In this document: positions 8,797 to 18,420 of the stretch, in pieces
Position numbering within the stretch: the stretch's first letter is position 1
Layout: each line of letters opens with the position of its first letter
Assembly: GCF_902497625.1 (NCBI RefSeq)
Contig: NZ_CABVGX010000019.1
Span: forward strand, 1 to 64,000
Direction of reading: 5' to 3'
DNA: 64,000 bases
Origin: Pseudomonas fluorescens
Lineage (GTDB): Bacteria > Pseudomonadota > Gammaproteobacteria > Pseudomonadales > Pseudomonadaceae
Notes under the pieces: generated by a model
Databases searched by the model: none
What the model saw: the letters and a program-made list of their open reading frames with translations, nothing else
Told to the model about the DNA's origin: nothing
Position numbers and translations under genes: made by a program

Positions 8797-9753
8797 ATGA
8801 ATCCCAATCAGCTGACAGACCAGTTAGGCCTTTTTCTCGACGTACTGGAGAGCGGCAGTTTTTCCGCCGCCTCCCGCCGACATCCTATGACGCCTTCCGC
8901 CGTCGCGCGACGTATCGATAGTCTGGAGAACGCCGTCGGTAGCCAATTGTTCATCCGCAGCACTCACGCCGTGCGCGCCACGCCAGCGGGGCTGGCGTTT
9001 GCCGAACGGGCACGGCGAATCGTCGCGGAGCTGCAGCTCGCCCGTGCCGAAGCGGTGTCGCTGAGCAGTGCACCGGAAGGCCTGATCCGGCTGGATGCAC
9101 CGGCGGGTTTCGGGCGACGGCACCTGGCGCCAGTGATTGCCGATTTTCTGATGCTTTATCCCGGTCTCGACGTACAGCTCCACCTGATCGAAAGCTTCGT
9201 CGACATGCAGGGGCTGAATCTGGGCAAGGTCGATCTGGTGCTGCGCGCCGGGCAAATGGCCGACACCCGACTGGTCGCGACCCCATTGGCGAGCATGGTG
9301 CGCGTTGCCTGCGCCAGCCCCGATTACCTGCAGCGGCGCGGGGTACCGAGCGATCCGGCACAATTGACGGAGCACGATGGCCTCGACTGGGATGGCCTCG
9401 CTCCACCGTTCGCCTGGCGGTTCGAACGCAGCGGACACATGCACTTGCACCGCCCCGGCCGTATCCGCATGAGGGCCAACAATGCCGAAGCGCTGCTATG
9501 CGGCGCGTTGGCCGGGCTGGGAATCGCCCACTTGCCCACCTGGCTGACCAGCGAATGCCTGCTGCGCGGCGAACTGCTACCGCTGTTTTGCGAAAACGGC
9601 TTGCCGCCCGCAGAGACCACCGGGATTTACGCCCTGCGACTGGCACAACAACCCAACTCGCGCAGCCGCTTGTTGTTGGAGTACTTGAAAACCCGTTTCA
9701 GCCCGGCACCGCCATGGGACCTCGCGCTGCAAACCACGCTGGGTAGACACTAA
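8797..9753 (+). CDS. LysR-family transcriptional regulator
   Basis: This 318-residue protein has an N-terminal helix-turn-helix (LDVLESGSFSAASRRH, PSAVARRIDSLE) and a C-terminal effector domain (GLIRLDAPAGFGRRHLAPVI). The length and CRG/DsdC-like pattern resemble the large group of single-target LysR activators. The ATG at 8797 fits the start of homology; the frame runs on upstream into the divergent transporter. It is divergent from the TauE/SafE gene (109 bp gap), so control of that transporter is a reasonable inference. Confidence 0.85.
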   Translation: MNPNQLTDQLGLFLDVLESGSFSAASRRHPMTPSAVARRIDSLENAVGSQLFIRSTHAVRATPAGLAFAERARRIVAELQLARAEAVSLSSAPEGLIRLDAPAGFGRRHLAPVIADFLMLYPGLDVQLHLIESFVDMQGLNLGKVDLVLRAGQMADTRLVATPLASMVRVACASPDYLQRRGVPSDPAQLTEHDGLDWDGLAPPFAWRFERSGHMHLHRPGRIRMRANNAEALLCGALAGLGIAHLPTWLTSECLLRGELLPLFCENGLPPAETTGIYALRLAQQPNSRSRLLLEYLKTRFSPAPPWDLALQTTLGRH

Positions 9754-9822
9754 GTCAGAATTATCTGGCGCATTAAAGGTTCGCCCGCTAGATTCATGAA
9801 GATTATTGATCAAGGCTTTGAA

Positions 9823-10284
9823 ATGACCACCAAGCGCAACACCCCGGATAATTGCGACGACCTGCTTCTGGACAATCAGGCCTGCTTTGCCCTGCATTCC
9901 ACCTCGCTGCTGATGACCAAGGTCTACAAGCCGTTGTTGCAGGCGCTGGGGCTTACGTATCCGCAGTACCTGGCGATGATGGTGTTGTGGGAACAGGACG
10001 GTTTGACCGTGGGAGAAATCAGCACGCGCCTGTTGACTGACCCAGGCTCGCTGACGCCTTTGCTGAAACGCCTGGAAGTGGAAGGATTGCTGAGCCGTAC
10101 GCGCAGCCGTGAGGATGAGCGTGTGGTGATCGTTGAACTGACCCAACAGGGCCGCGCGCTGCGCGACAAGGCCCGCGGCATTCCGCAGTGCATCCTGGGT
10201 GCTACCGGAATGTCGGTAGAACGACTGCAGAACCTCCAGGCGGAGCTGCAGATTCTTCGCAGCCACCTGCAAGACAGTCTGTAA
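9823..10284 (+). CDS. ohrR: MarR-family organic hydroperoxide sensor OhrR
   Basis: This 153-residue repressor belongs to the MarR family. LDNQACFALHS near residue 20 carries the peroxide-reactive cysteine typical of OhrR, followed by YKPLLQALGLTYPQYL and the winged-helix block DPGSLTPLLKRLEVEGLL. Oxidation of the cysteine releases DNA and derepresses ohr. The start ATG at 9823 follows AAGG by seven bases; an ATG at 9796 lacks a ribosome site. ohr follows in the same direction, 225 bp downstream, behind its own AT-rich operator region. Confidence 0.93.
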   Translation: MTTKRNTPDNCDDLLLDNQACFALHSTSLLMTKVYKPLLQALGLTYPQYLAMMVLWEQDGLTVGEISTRLLTDPGSLTPLLKRLEVEGLLSRTRSREDERVVIVELTQQGRALRDKARGIPQCILGATGMSVERLQNLQAELQILRSHLQDSL

Positions 10285-10410
10285 TCTTTGTAGCCTGACC
10301 GATTCCCTGTGGGCGCGAAAAATCTTCCTTCCACACTTCCCGCCTGAACCTCTCTAAATCAGCAGTTTTCGAACACCCATCGGACGTTCATCGAAATTGT
10401 TCGAAAATTT

Positions 10411-10480
10411 ATCTTGCGCGCAAAATACTTGCGCGATACATTCACATCGCACTTACTTAGCGCGCAAATATTTAGCGCAA
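10411..10480 (+). promoter_or_regulatory. Probable OhrR operator and promoter of ohr
   Basis: The ohr leader holds repeated TTGCGCGCAA / TACTTGCGCGATA and TTAGCGCGCAAATATTTAGCGC elements, two clusters of a GCGC-centred dyad flanked by A/T. This fits the operator type expected for OhrR in pseudomonads. The two clusters are centred about 45-50 bp apart. Confidence 0.6.
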
Positions 10481-10509
10481 ACACAATCAAACAGAACGAG
10501 GCCGACACC

Positions 10510-10929
10510 ATGCAAACTCTCTACACCGCAATCGCAACCTCCACTGGCGGCCGTGACGGTCGTGCGGTTTCCAGCGACAACATCCTCGACGTCAAACTCG
10601 CCACCCCGAAAGAACTCGGTGGTGCTGGTGGCGCAGCGACCAACCCGGAACAATTGTTCGCTGCCGGTTACTCGGCCTGCTTCATTGGCGCGCTGAAATT
10701 CGTTGCCAGCCAGACCAAACGCAGCATTCCAAACGACGCCGCGATCACTGCCCATGTCGGCATCGGTCAGATCCCTGGCGGTTTCGGTCTGGACATCGAT
10801 CTGCACATCAGCCTGCCAGGCCTGGAACAAGCCGACGCGCAGTCGCTGGTCGACGCTGCTCACCAGGTCTGCCCGTACTCCAACGCCACCCGTGGCAACG
10901 TCGATGTGCGTTTGCATGTGACTGTCTAA
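10510..10929 (+). CDS. ohr: Organic hydroperoxide resistance protein Ohr
   Basis: This 139-residue thiol peroxidase of the Ohr/OsmC fold reduces organic and fatty-acid hydroperoxides in the cytoplasm. The two catalytic cysteines lie in AAGYSACFIGALKFVA and VCPYSNATRGN. Length and start (MQTLYTAIATSTGGRDG) match the family. It sits directly downstream of ohrR and its putative operator. A long inverted repeat follows the stop. Confidence 0.95.
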   Translation: MQTLYTAIATSTGGRDGRAVSSDNILDVKLATPKELGGAGGAATNPEQLFAAGYSACFIGALKFVASQTKRSIPNDAAITAHVGIGQIPGGFGLDIDLHISLPGLEQADAQSLVDAAHQVCPYSNATRGNVDVRLHVTV

Positions 10930-10943
10930 GCGATGGAGCAACA

Positions 10944-11027
10944 GATCGCAGCCTCGTTTCACTCGACAGCTCCTACAGGAAATCCGAGCCCCTTGTAGGA
11001 GCTGTCGAGTGAAACGAGGCTGCGATC
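10944..11027. repeat. Long inverted repeat with perfect 34-bp arms
   Basis: Arms at 10944-10977 and 10994-11027 (beginning GATCGCAGCCTCGTTTCACT) are exact reverse complements around a 16-bp loop. It lies between the convergent ohr and efp genes. This is another dispersed repeat family of fluorescent pseudomonads; related words (GATCGCAGCC, CAGCTCCTAC) recur near 47.5 kb. Confidence 0.9.
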
Positions 11028-11049
11028 ACTTGATCCTGATCTTCGGCCA

Positions 11050-11080
11050 CAAAAAAGCCCGACTCACTGGTCGGGCTTTT
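11050..11080 (-). terminator. Terminator of efp
   Basis: The hairpin AAAGCCCGAC / GTCGGGCTTT with flanking A and T runs sits 19 bp past the efp stop codon and can work in both directions. Confidence 0.88.
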
Positions 11081-11098
11081 ACATTCCTGAAGCGGTGC

Positions 11099-11668
11099 TT
11101 ATTTGGCACGGCCTTTGTAGGAACCGCCTTCGCGAGTATCGATTTCGATCATGTCGCCGATTTCGATGAAGTCAGCAACCGACAGTTCGGTACCGTTCTT
11201 CAGTTTGGCAGGCTTCATCACCTTGCCGGAAGTGTCGCCGCGAGCGGAACCTTCGGTGTAGTCAACCTGACGCACGATTGTGGTCGGCAGCTCTACGGAA
11301 ACCAGACGCTCTTCGAAGAAGATCGCTTCGCAGACATCGGTCATGCCTTCTTCAACGAAAGGCAGAACGGCCTCGATGTCTTCAGCGTTCAGCTCGTACA
11401 TGGTGTAGTCGGTGGTGTCCATGAACGTGTATGTGTCGCCGCTGATGAACGACAGGGTCGCTTCTTTGCGGTCGAGGATCACGTCGTCCAGTTTGTCGTC
11501 AGCGCTGTAAACGATCTCGGTCTTGTAACCGGTCAGCAGGTTTTTCAGCTTGGTCTTCATGATCGCGCTGTTACGACCCGACTTGGTGAATTCAGCTTTC
11601 TGAACCAGCCAAGGATCGTTTTCGAGACGGATCACGGTACCGGGTTTCAGTTCTTTACCAGTTTTCAT
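11099..11668 (-). CDS. efp: Translation elongation factor P
   Basis: This 189-residue elongation factor relieves ribosome stalling at polyproline stretches. The N-terminal KOW-like domain carries [10 protein letters not shown], with arginine at residue 32. Arg32 marks the EF-P subtype rhamnosylated by EarP, in contrast to the lysine form modified by EpmA. The C-terminal OB domains end in [12 protein letters not shown] residues. earP lies just upstream on the same strand (48 bp gap), so factor and modifying enzyme are co-encoded. Confidence 0.97.
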   Translation of the reverse strand: MKTGKELKPGTVIRLENDPWLVQKAEFTKSGRNSAIMKTKLKNLLTGYKTEIVYSADDKLDDVILDRKEATLSFISGDTYTFMDTTDYTMYELNAEDIEAVLPFVEEGMTDVCEAIFFEERLVSVELPTTIVRQVDYTEGSARGDTSGKVMKPAKLKNGTELSVADFIEIGDMIEIDTREGGSYKGRAK

Positions 11669-11716
11669 TGCGATTATCCGAATTTGGATGGGATTTACAA
11701 AAATCTAGGCCGCGTA

Positions 11717-12859
11717 TCATATCCAATTTACATAAAACTGTACCAGCGCCGCGGCAAGATCCGCCTGCAAGCCCTGTTCCAGACACCACGCTTCAGCGTG
11801 TTGCTGCAGTTCTGGCCAGTGTTTGCGCGTTGATTGCCAGTGGTCGGCCATTGCCTCATCGGCATTCCATGCGCGCCACAGACCGCTCATCGCCTCGCGC
11901 GCGGGCTCGGACAGGCCTTTTGTATAAAGCTCGATGAAGGCTTCCAGCTTGTCGAGGTGAATGTCTTCGTCCTGGCGATAGATGTGCCAGAGCAGCGGTC
12001 GCCCCGCCCACTGCGCGCGGACGAATGAGTCTTCGCCGCGCACCGCGTTGAAATCGCAGCTCCATAGCAACCTATCGTATTGATCCTGCCGGACAAACGG
12101 CAGGATTTGCACGGTCAGGGCATCACGCACATGAATCGCGCCGGCCTTGAGATCGTCTATGCCGAGCCAGTGTTCGACATCCGCAATTATCCGACCTTCC
12201 GGGATCAGGAGATGTGTAGCCGTCGCATCGGAGGCCATGGCGTCGAACCAGCTGGACAGGCCTTTATTTTCGTAGGCAAACAGCGATATCAGGTGCGCGC
12301 CCTGCGCACGATTGATACCGAGACTTTGCAGGAAATTACGCTGAGCCTCGGCGTCTTGTTGAAATTGCCGACGCCGTTCCAGCAGATTTTTCTCCCGCAG
12401 CAGGCCGCCTGTTCCCGGCTGAAAACCCGGAAAGAAGAAAAACTTCTGCACACTTTTGTATTTCACTGAAGGCAAGCCGTGGCAGCCAATGACCCAGTCT
12501 TCAGCACTCAAATAATCAAGGTTCATCCACAGCGGCGGTTGTTCCCGCTCCGCCATGGCATCCATGTAGGCGCCGGGCAGCTGGCAGGCGAACGCGGCAA
12601 TCACTACATCGGCAGCGTCGGCGGCTGGCCAATCCGTAGACCAGTGACGCACTTCGACACCTTCCTGCCACTGCTGGCTCAGCCGGATATCTATCTGCGG
12701 GCAAAGTCGCTCGAAAGCACGCAAGTCATCCACCCATAAACGCACCGCCACCGAATGTTCGGCCACCAGCTGCCGGGCCAGGCGCCAGGTCACGCCGATG
12801 TCGCCGAAGTTATCCACAACAGTGCAAAAAATGTCCCAGCGGGGGTTCAGTTCAGGCAT
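11717..12859 (-). CDS. earP: EF-P arginine rhamnosyltransferase EarP
   Basis: This 380-residue GT-B glycosyltransferase (former DUF2331) transfers rhamnose from dTDP-rhamnose to Arg32 of EF-P. The N-terminal WDIFCTVVDNFGDIGVTWRL has the two conserved aspartates (residues 16 and 20), and the C-terminal RGEDSFVRAQWAGRPLLWHI has the conserved glutamate of the nucleotide-sugar site. Length is as expected. It precedes efp in what looks like one operon, and the EF-P here has the matching arginine. Confidence 0.95.
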   Translation of the reverse strand: MPELNPRWDIFCTVVDNFGDIGVTWRLARQLVAEHSVAVRLWVDDLRAFERLCPQIDIRLSQQWQEGVEVRHWSTDWPAADAADVVIAAFACQLPGAYMDAMAEREQPPLWMNLDYLSAEDWVIGCHGLPSVKYKSVQKFFFFPGFQPGTGGLLREKNLLERRRQFQQDAEAQRNFLQSLGINRAQGAHLISLFAYENKGLSSWFDAMASDATATHLLIPEGRIIADVEHWLGIDDLKAGAIHVRDALTVQILPFVRQDQYDRLLWSCDFNAVRGEDSFVRAQWAGRPLLWHIYRQDEDIHLDKLEAFIELYTKGLSEPAREAMSGLWRAWNADEAMADHWQSTRKHWPELQQHAEAWCLEQGLQADLAAALVQFYVNWI

Positions 12860-12998
12860 TCCAGGCTCCCATTGGCAAAGGCGCCGATTGTCCGAATACC
12901 GATTGTCCGCATAAATGGCCTCGTACAGAAGAGCCGACGGCGATTAATCTACATGCGACAATCGCCACTCGCCCGCGATCATCCGCCAGGAGGCAACC

Positions 12999-13406
12999 AT
13001 GCCCTACCGTTCCCACTCGCGCCGCCGCCTGCCGGTGCAGCTCAACACGCTGCAACTGACCTGCAGTATTGCCCTCGGCCTGTGGCTGGGGTTCCTGGCG
13101 ATTGCGCTGACCTGCTGGCTCGCCTCCCGTCTGTTGTTCAGCGAGCAACTGGCACCAGTGGCCCAAGCCGTGCAGCAACTGGCCAACCCGCCGCAAACAC
13201 AACCTGCGCCAGAACCCTCGCCGCAAAATTCGATGTTCGACCAATATCAAGAGAACCTGCGCCATAACGAGCAACAACAAATGGTCGAGCAGGCCCGCAG
13301 CAGCAAGCGCAATCTGTCGAACGCCAAGTGTCAGTTCTGGCTGCAACAGGACCAGAACGCGCCGAGCGAAAAAAGCCGCGCCAACGTCTTGCAGTTCTGC
13401 GAGTGA
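12999..13406 (+). CDS. Conserved single-pass membrane protein of unknown function
   Basis: This 135-residue protein has a basic N-terminus (SHSRRRLP), one membrane helix near residues 20-45 (IALGLWLGFLAIALTCWLAS), a proline-rich stretch, then a charged and glutamine-rich tail with two cysteines (NAKCQFW and a penultimate Cys). A GGAGG site lies before the ATG. Only two bases separate it from the next gene, a Gre-like factor, so the two are co-transcribed. I do not recognise a function. Confidence 0.75.
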   Translation: MPYRSHSRRRLPVQLNTLQLTCSIALGLWLGFLAIALTCWLASRLLFSEQLAPVAQAVQQLANPPQTQPAPEPSPQNSMFDQYQENLRHNEQQQMVEQARSSKRNLSNAKCQFWLQQDQNAPSEKSRANVLQFCE

Positions 13407-13408
13407 AC

Positions 13409-13891
13409 ATGAATAAGAACACTGTTCACCAACTGATCATAAACAAGCTGCGCATCGATCTCGACATCGCCGAACGCGCTGCGCAAACCGCATACGAAAC
13501 CGCCACGCACGAAGAGAATATTGCCGAAAACAAGTACGACACCTTGGGGCTCGAAGCGTCGTACCTCGCCGCCGGGCAAGCCAGGCGCGTTGAGGAAATC
13601 CGCCAGTCATTGACCCTGTGTCAGAATTTGCCCTTGCGCGCGTATGACGACAAGCGTGGAATAGAAGTCGGCGCTCTGCTCGGTCTCGAAGATGAAAACG
13701 GACGCGAACAATGGCTGTTTCTTGCCCCCGACGCGGCAGGCTTGAAGGTCGACCTGGTGGGACAGTTTATTACCGTCATAACCCCACGCTCACCGCTGGG
13801 CAAAAGCCTGCTGGGCAAGTTCGAGGGGGATCAGGTGGAGATTCTGGTGGCGGGCGCTCGGCAACAGTTTGCTGTTACCGAGGTGGTCTGA
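13409..13891 (+). CDS. GreA/GreB-like transcription factor
   Basis: This 160-residue protein resembles the Gre family: an N-terminal helical hairpin (residues 1-70, acidic tip near HEENIAENKYDT) and a C-terminal FKBP-like domain with ITVITPRSPLGKSLLGK, the usual Gre signature. Gre factors enter the RNA polymerase secondary channel and stimulate transcript cleavage. It diverges from true GreB, which is encoded at 26258, so it is a paralog whose activity is unknown. It follows a small membrane-protein gene by two bases and converges on cysB. Confidence 0.75.
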   Translation: MNKNTVHQLIINKLRIDLDIAERAAQTAYETATHEENIAENKYDTLGLEASYLAAGQARRVEEIRQSLTLCQNLPLRAYDDKRGIEVGALLGLEDENGREQWLFLAPDAAGLKVDLVGQFITVITPRSPLGKSLLGKFEGDQVEILVAGARQQFAVTEVV

Positions 13892-13898
13892 ACAGGTA

Positions 13899-14882
<984 letters not shown>

Positions 14883-14987
14883 TCAAAGCAAGGTAGACGC
14901 CACGGGCATCAGCGACGGTATATAACTATATTAATGGTTTGAAGAATAAATCTAGAACTTTTTTATCACGCCGCCACTATTGCATTG

Positions 14988-15485
14988 TCAACGATCCCCT
15001 AGCCGTCGGCGCTCTACCAGTGGCACCAGGTAGACCGGCACCCGGGCCAACTGCAGAACCCTCGCGGCAGTTCTGCCCAATGGGGTCTCCGCCCCCGTAC
15101 CGTGGCTATGGCTCCCTACGATCAACAAATCCACCGAGAGTTTCTGCGCCTGATCGAGAATCACCTGCGACGGATCGCCTTGCAGCACACGCACCGCCTG
15201 AATTCGCTCCAGCTCGTCTTCCTCGCCGAACTCCTCACGAAAGCTGTCCAGCACTCGCTGTTCGATATTGGCAATGACTGTGTTCAGACCCTGGCTGTGA
15301 AAATCGTTCAGCGCCTGCTCATCCAGGTAGCTCTGTAAAACAGATTCCGCAAACAGCCCCATGGGCTCTACCGCGTGCACCACATAGAGGTCGGCATTGA
15401 ATGTGCGGGCCAGCGTCAAAGCGTGCTGCATTACCAATGGCGCATACAGGCCGAGGTCAGTGGCATACAGCATCGACCGAATCAT
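14988..15485 (-). CDS. Universal stress protein, single UspA domain
   Basis: This 165-residue protein starts MIRSMLYATDLGLYA. It has a UspA Rossmann-like fold with the nucleotide-binding C-terminal motif VGSHSHG followed by LGRTAARVLQLARVPVYLVP. Such proteins bind ATP and support stress survival; the specific role is not known. A GGAGG precedes the start. It sits between a 5'-nucleotidase gene and cysB on the same strand, an order familiar from other pseudomonads. Confidence 0.88.
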   Translation of the reverse strand: MIRSMLYATDLGLYAPLVMQHALTLARTFNADLYVVHAVEPMGLFAESVLQSYLDEQALNDFHSQGLNTVIANIEQRVLDSFREEFGEEDELERIQAVRVLQGDPSQVILDQAQKLSVDLLIVGSHSHGTGAETPLGRTAARVLQLARVPVYLVPLVERRRLGDR

Positions 15486-15579
15486 ATGACCTCCTCGCGT
15501 GCCAACATGGCGGAGATTGATTCAGCTTAGCAGTGCCTTGGCGAGTGCGACGGCCTGCGCAACACGTTGAAGCACAGGC

Positions 15580-16485
15580 TTAAACCTTCTGCTCGTTACT
15601 GATGCCATGGGGCACATGACCAGTCGCCACCACCTCGCGCGCCAGCTCGCAATGACCGGCCTGATCGTCAAAAAAAACGTCGGCGGCGAAGGCTTCAAGA
15701 AAGGCTGACTTGGTCAGACCACCCAGAAATAATGATTCATCCAGGCGAATGTCCCATTCACGCAGCGTGCGAATCACCCGCTCATGGGACGGTGCCGAAC
15801 GCGCCGTGACCAACGCCGTGCGAATCGGACAGGCACCGTCCGGGAACTCGCGCTGCAACAGGTTAAGCGCCGCCAGAAAGCCTTTGAACGGTCCGCCGCG
15901 CAATGGCTCGCGCGCGGATTCACGCTCGCTGGCCTGAAACGCTTCCAGACCGCTCGACTGGTAGACCCGCTCCGACTCGTCGGAGAACAGCACCGCGTCA
16001 CCGTCGAAGGCGATGCGCAGTTCGTCACTCGCGGCGCGACTGGCGCCACCCGACAGAATAGTCGCCGCAGCGAAACCTGCGTCCAGCGCGCTGCGCACAT
16101 CGTCGGCATGGGTTGAAAGAAACAGATCGCAGCCGAACGCCTTGAGATATGGGTAAGGGCTGCGGCCGCCGACGAACGCGGCGCGGGAAATGGCCAAGCC
16201 GTAATGGTGGATCGAATTGAATACCCGCAGACCGGTGTCGGCACTGTTGCGCGAAACCAGAATCACTTCGACCCGGGCACGACCCAGACTGTTATTGAGG
16301 TTAAGGAGTTTCTCCACCAATGGAAAAGCATCGCCGGGCACCAGGATTTCGTCTTCGTGCTCGATCTGATATTGCCGATACGCCTCAACGCCGCGCGACA
16401 GGTAAACCTTGTGGCTTTCGCCAAGATCGAACAGCGCGCTCGAGGAAATCGCCAGCACCAGTTTGTCGTCAATCGTCTTTGCCAT
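15580..16485 (-). CDS. Cytosolic 5'-nucleotidase (NT5C1-like)
   Basis: This 301-residue protein matches the 5'-nucleotidase family related to eukaryotic cytosolic nucleotidase I. Motifs include AISSSALFDLGESHKVYL near residue 13, VEVILVSRNSADTGLRVF, DLFLSTHADDV, DGDAVLFSDESERVYQ, TALVTARSAPSHERVIRTL, and ADVFFDDQAGHCE near the end, which fit a HAD-like metal-dependent phosphatase layout. It would hydrolyse nucleoside monophosphates in the cytoplasm. It starts 24 bp after the stop of the ketopantoate-reductase-like gene and is probably co-transcribed. Confidence 0.82.
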   Translation of the reverse strand: MAKTIDDKLVLAISSSALFDLGESHKVYLSRGVEAYRQYQIEHEDEILVPGDAFPLVEKLLNLNNSLGRARVEVILVSRNSADTGLRVFNSIHHYGLAISRAAFVGGRSPYPYLKAFGCDLFLSTHADDVRSALDAGFAAATILSGGASRAASDELRIAFDGDAVLFSDESERVYQSSGLEAFQASERESAREPLRGGPFKGFLAALNLLQREFPDGACPIRTALVTARSAPSHERVIRTLREWDIRLDESLFLGGLTKSAFLEAFAADVFFDDQAGHCELAREVVATGHVPHGISNEQKV

Positions 16486-16509
16486 GCCCTTCCCCCTTGG
16501 TTGACCGAC

Positions 16510-17466
16510 TCAGGTGTTACGTCGATCAATAAAACTCAAACTGCGGTACAGCGCGTCGATTCGTGGCAATTCGCAGCCTGCCGCCAGGGCGGCTGCCAAC
16601 GGCCTCGCATAAATCGCCGCCAGTTCCAGCGGCCGTTTGTGCAGGAAATCGTGGTACATGCTTGGCCAGTAATCCGGCAGTTTTTCAGTCATCGTGAACA
16701 GATAATCGGCGCACCCGGCCGGCATAGGGTGACCGCAGGCTTCGGCGCCCTGCACCACTTCCGCCATCAGCGCCTTGATCAGTTCGCGACTGTCGGCATC
16801 CGCCATCAATTGCCTGGTACCCGCGCCGAGCAGCACGGACAGACCGTTGTAAGGAATATTCCAGACCAGTTTTTGCCAGCGCGCCTGGTGCAGATTCGCC
16901 ATCGCCTGGGATTCGATGCCAGCGCTGCGAAACAGCCCCGCGCCCTCTTCGACAATCGCCACGCGCGCTGGCTCGTCTGCGGCCGGGCCACTGTGGTAGC
17001 CGACATTGACCGTGCCCAGCGCCTGGTGGGTGATCGTTCCCGGTCCGCTGCGGTGCACGCACACCAGGCATAAACCGCCGAGAATGTGCAGTGAATGGGG
17101 CAGCCCTGCACGCAAATCGTCTTCTACGTCCAGGCCATTTTGCAGCAGCAATACCTTGGCGTTCGGCGCCGCCGCAGCAATAATCGCCGGCGCGAGGCAG
17201 GCATTGCTGGTGGTTTTTGCGCCGACCAGCAGCCAGTCGCAGGGCGGCATGTCTTGCGCCGAAGAGTAAGCCTGCACCGGTTTCAATGTCAGCGCACCGT
17301 GCACGGCACTGTCAACGTGCAGCCCGTGCTCGGCCACCTCGGAAAATTCGCTGCGCAACAAAAAACGCACATCGAAGCCGGCACGCGCCAGCATCACCCC
17401 GTAAAAACCGCCAATGGCACCGGTGCCGATGATGCCTACGCGGGGCTTGGCAATTGCATCGATCAT
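16510..17466 (-). CDS. Putative 2-dehydropantoate 2-reductase
   Basis: This 318-residue protein is of the ApbA/PanE family. The NADP-binding loop VGIIGTGAIGGFYGVMLARA is at residues 10-29, with LLQNGLDVEDDL and a C-terminal helical domain (ARWQKLVWNIPYNGLSVL). The family reduces ketopantoate to pantoate in CoA synthesis, but paralogs of unknown substrate are common. The start overlaps the stop of the upstream thioredoxin-like gene by four bases, so the two are translationally coupled. Confidence 0.83.
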   Translation of the reverse strand: MIDAIAKPRVGIIGTGAIGGFYGVMLARAGFDVRFLLRSEFSEVAEHGLHVDSAVHGALTLKPVQAYSSAQDMPPCDWLLVGAKTTSNACLAPAIIAAAAPNAKVLLLQNGLDVEDDLRAGLPHSLHILGGLCLVCVHRSGPGTITHQALGTVNVGYHSGPAADEPARVAIVEEGAGLFRSAGIESQAMANLHQARWQKLVWNIPYNGLSVLLGAGTRQLMADADSRELIKALMAEVVQGAEACGHPMPAGCADYLFTMTEKLPDYWPSMYHDFLHKRPLELAAIYARPLAAALAAGCELPRIDALYRSLSFIDRRNT

Positions 17467-17861
17467 GGCAACTCCTCCGCTGTTGCGAGCAATGCCTGAC
17501 TCACGGCTTCATTAAGCTCGGTGGCAGTCAAAAGCGATTGCACTGCTCCAAAAAATTCACCATCGCGCACCACATAGAGCGCGGGCAAATGAAAAACCCG
17601 ATAACGCTCGACCACCCCACCGTTGTCCCCGGCATCGATCCAGCACACACGGTCGACATTCAGATCGAGTCCCGGCAGTTGCGCACGCGCGTAACGACAA
17701 CTGGCGCAGCCGACGCTGGTGAAAATCACCAGCGAAACACCACTCATCGCCAGCAGCCGTTGGTCGGCGTCGAAATCAGTCAATTCCAATTCGACCACTA
17801 TACTGGGGGAAATAATGTCAGATGGCCGACGCAGGGAGTCCGTGTTCATGGGACGTTTCAT
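17463..17861 (-). CDS. Thioredoxin-like protein with CxxC site
   Basis: This protein of up to 132 residues has a thioredoxin fold: VIFTSVGCASCRYARAQLPG holds the C-A-S-C redox site, followed by VCWIDAGDNGGVVERYRVFH and LPALYVVRDG with the cis-proline. It lies first in an operon with the ketopantoate-reductase-like and nucleotidase genes (ATGA overlap). The start is uncertain. The ATG at 17861 has an AGGA six bases before it but lies inside the divergent PilZ-like gene; an ATG at 17849 would nearly remove the overlap. Function beyond disulfide chemistry is unknown. Confidence 0.75.
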   Translation of the reverse strand: MKRPMNTDSLRRPSDIISPSIVVELELTDFDADQRLLAMSGVSLVIFTSVGCASCRYARAQLPGLDLNVDRVCWIDAGDNGGVVERYRVFHLPALYVVRDGEFFGAVQSLLTATELNEAVSQALLATAEELP

Positions 17862-18291
17862 TCCTCATCCTGACGATGTGCCTGTTGAACTCACGTTGCT
17901 TACACCCGAGTGTATTTCTCGGCAACAGCTGCACACTATCAGCCTCGGGGGCATGGCTTGCAATTACCACCGCGCATGGCGGCACGGGACTGCATTGGAA
18001 GTGCGCATGCCCACGTTGAATCCCGACGCGCGCTATCCCGGCTATGTTGCCTGGTGCCTGCGCCGCAAGCGCGGCTATCTGGTGGGCATTGCCTTTGTCG
18101 ATGAACAGACCCTGTTCAGCGCGCGAATGGGCGAGCAGGTCTGTCAGATCGAACATTATTGCCGCATGCACGACACGCACAACGATCTGCAGGATATTCA
18201 GGCCCTCGCTCTCGAATGGGTCCGCGAGCACGCCGACGAATTCTCCCATGACACGGTTCGCAAGGCTTTTGCACTGTCTGTGCTGGATTAA
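17815..18291 (+). CDS. PilZ-like domain protein with degenerate c-di-GMP motif
   Basis: This 158-residue protein has the PilZ layout (GRFIPHPDDVPVELTL, then TISLGGMACNY). The usual RxxxR site reads G-R-F-I-P-H here and the usual D/N-x-S-x-x-G reads T-I-S-L-G-G, so c-di-GMP binding is doubtful. The ATG at 17815 follows GGGGGA. An ATG at 17848 with GGGAG nine bases before it is an equally good start and would avoid most of the overlap with the divergent thioredoxin-like gene. The C-terminal half is helical and acidic. Confidence 0.7.
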   Translation: MSDGRRRESVFMGRFIPHPDDVPVELTLLTPECISRQQLHTISLGGMACNYHRAWRHGTALEVRMPTLNPDARYPGYVAWCLRRKRGYLVGIAFVDEQTLFSARMGEQVCQIEHYCRMHDTHNDLQDIQALALEWVREHADEFSHDTVRKAFALSVLD

Positions 18292-18420
18292 ACCCGTGTC
18301 TGCCCATTGTCGAGCCACGGTGTAACGCGCTAAGGTTCGGCACCCCGACGCGCTTAAATTTGCTGTGCACCGCCGCGCGGGTTCGCTGGCGGCCGGCACC
18401 CGTGACCTGACGAGTAAACG

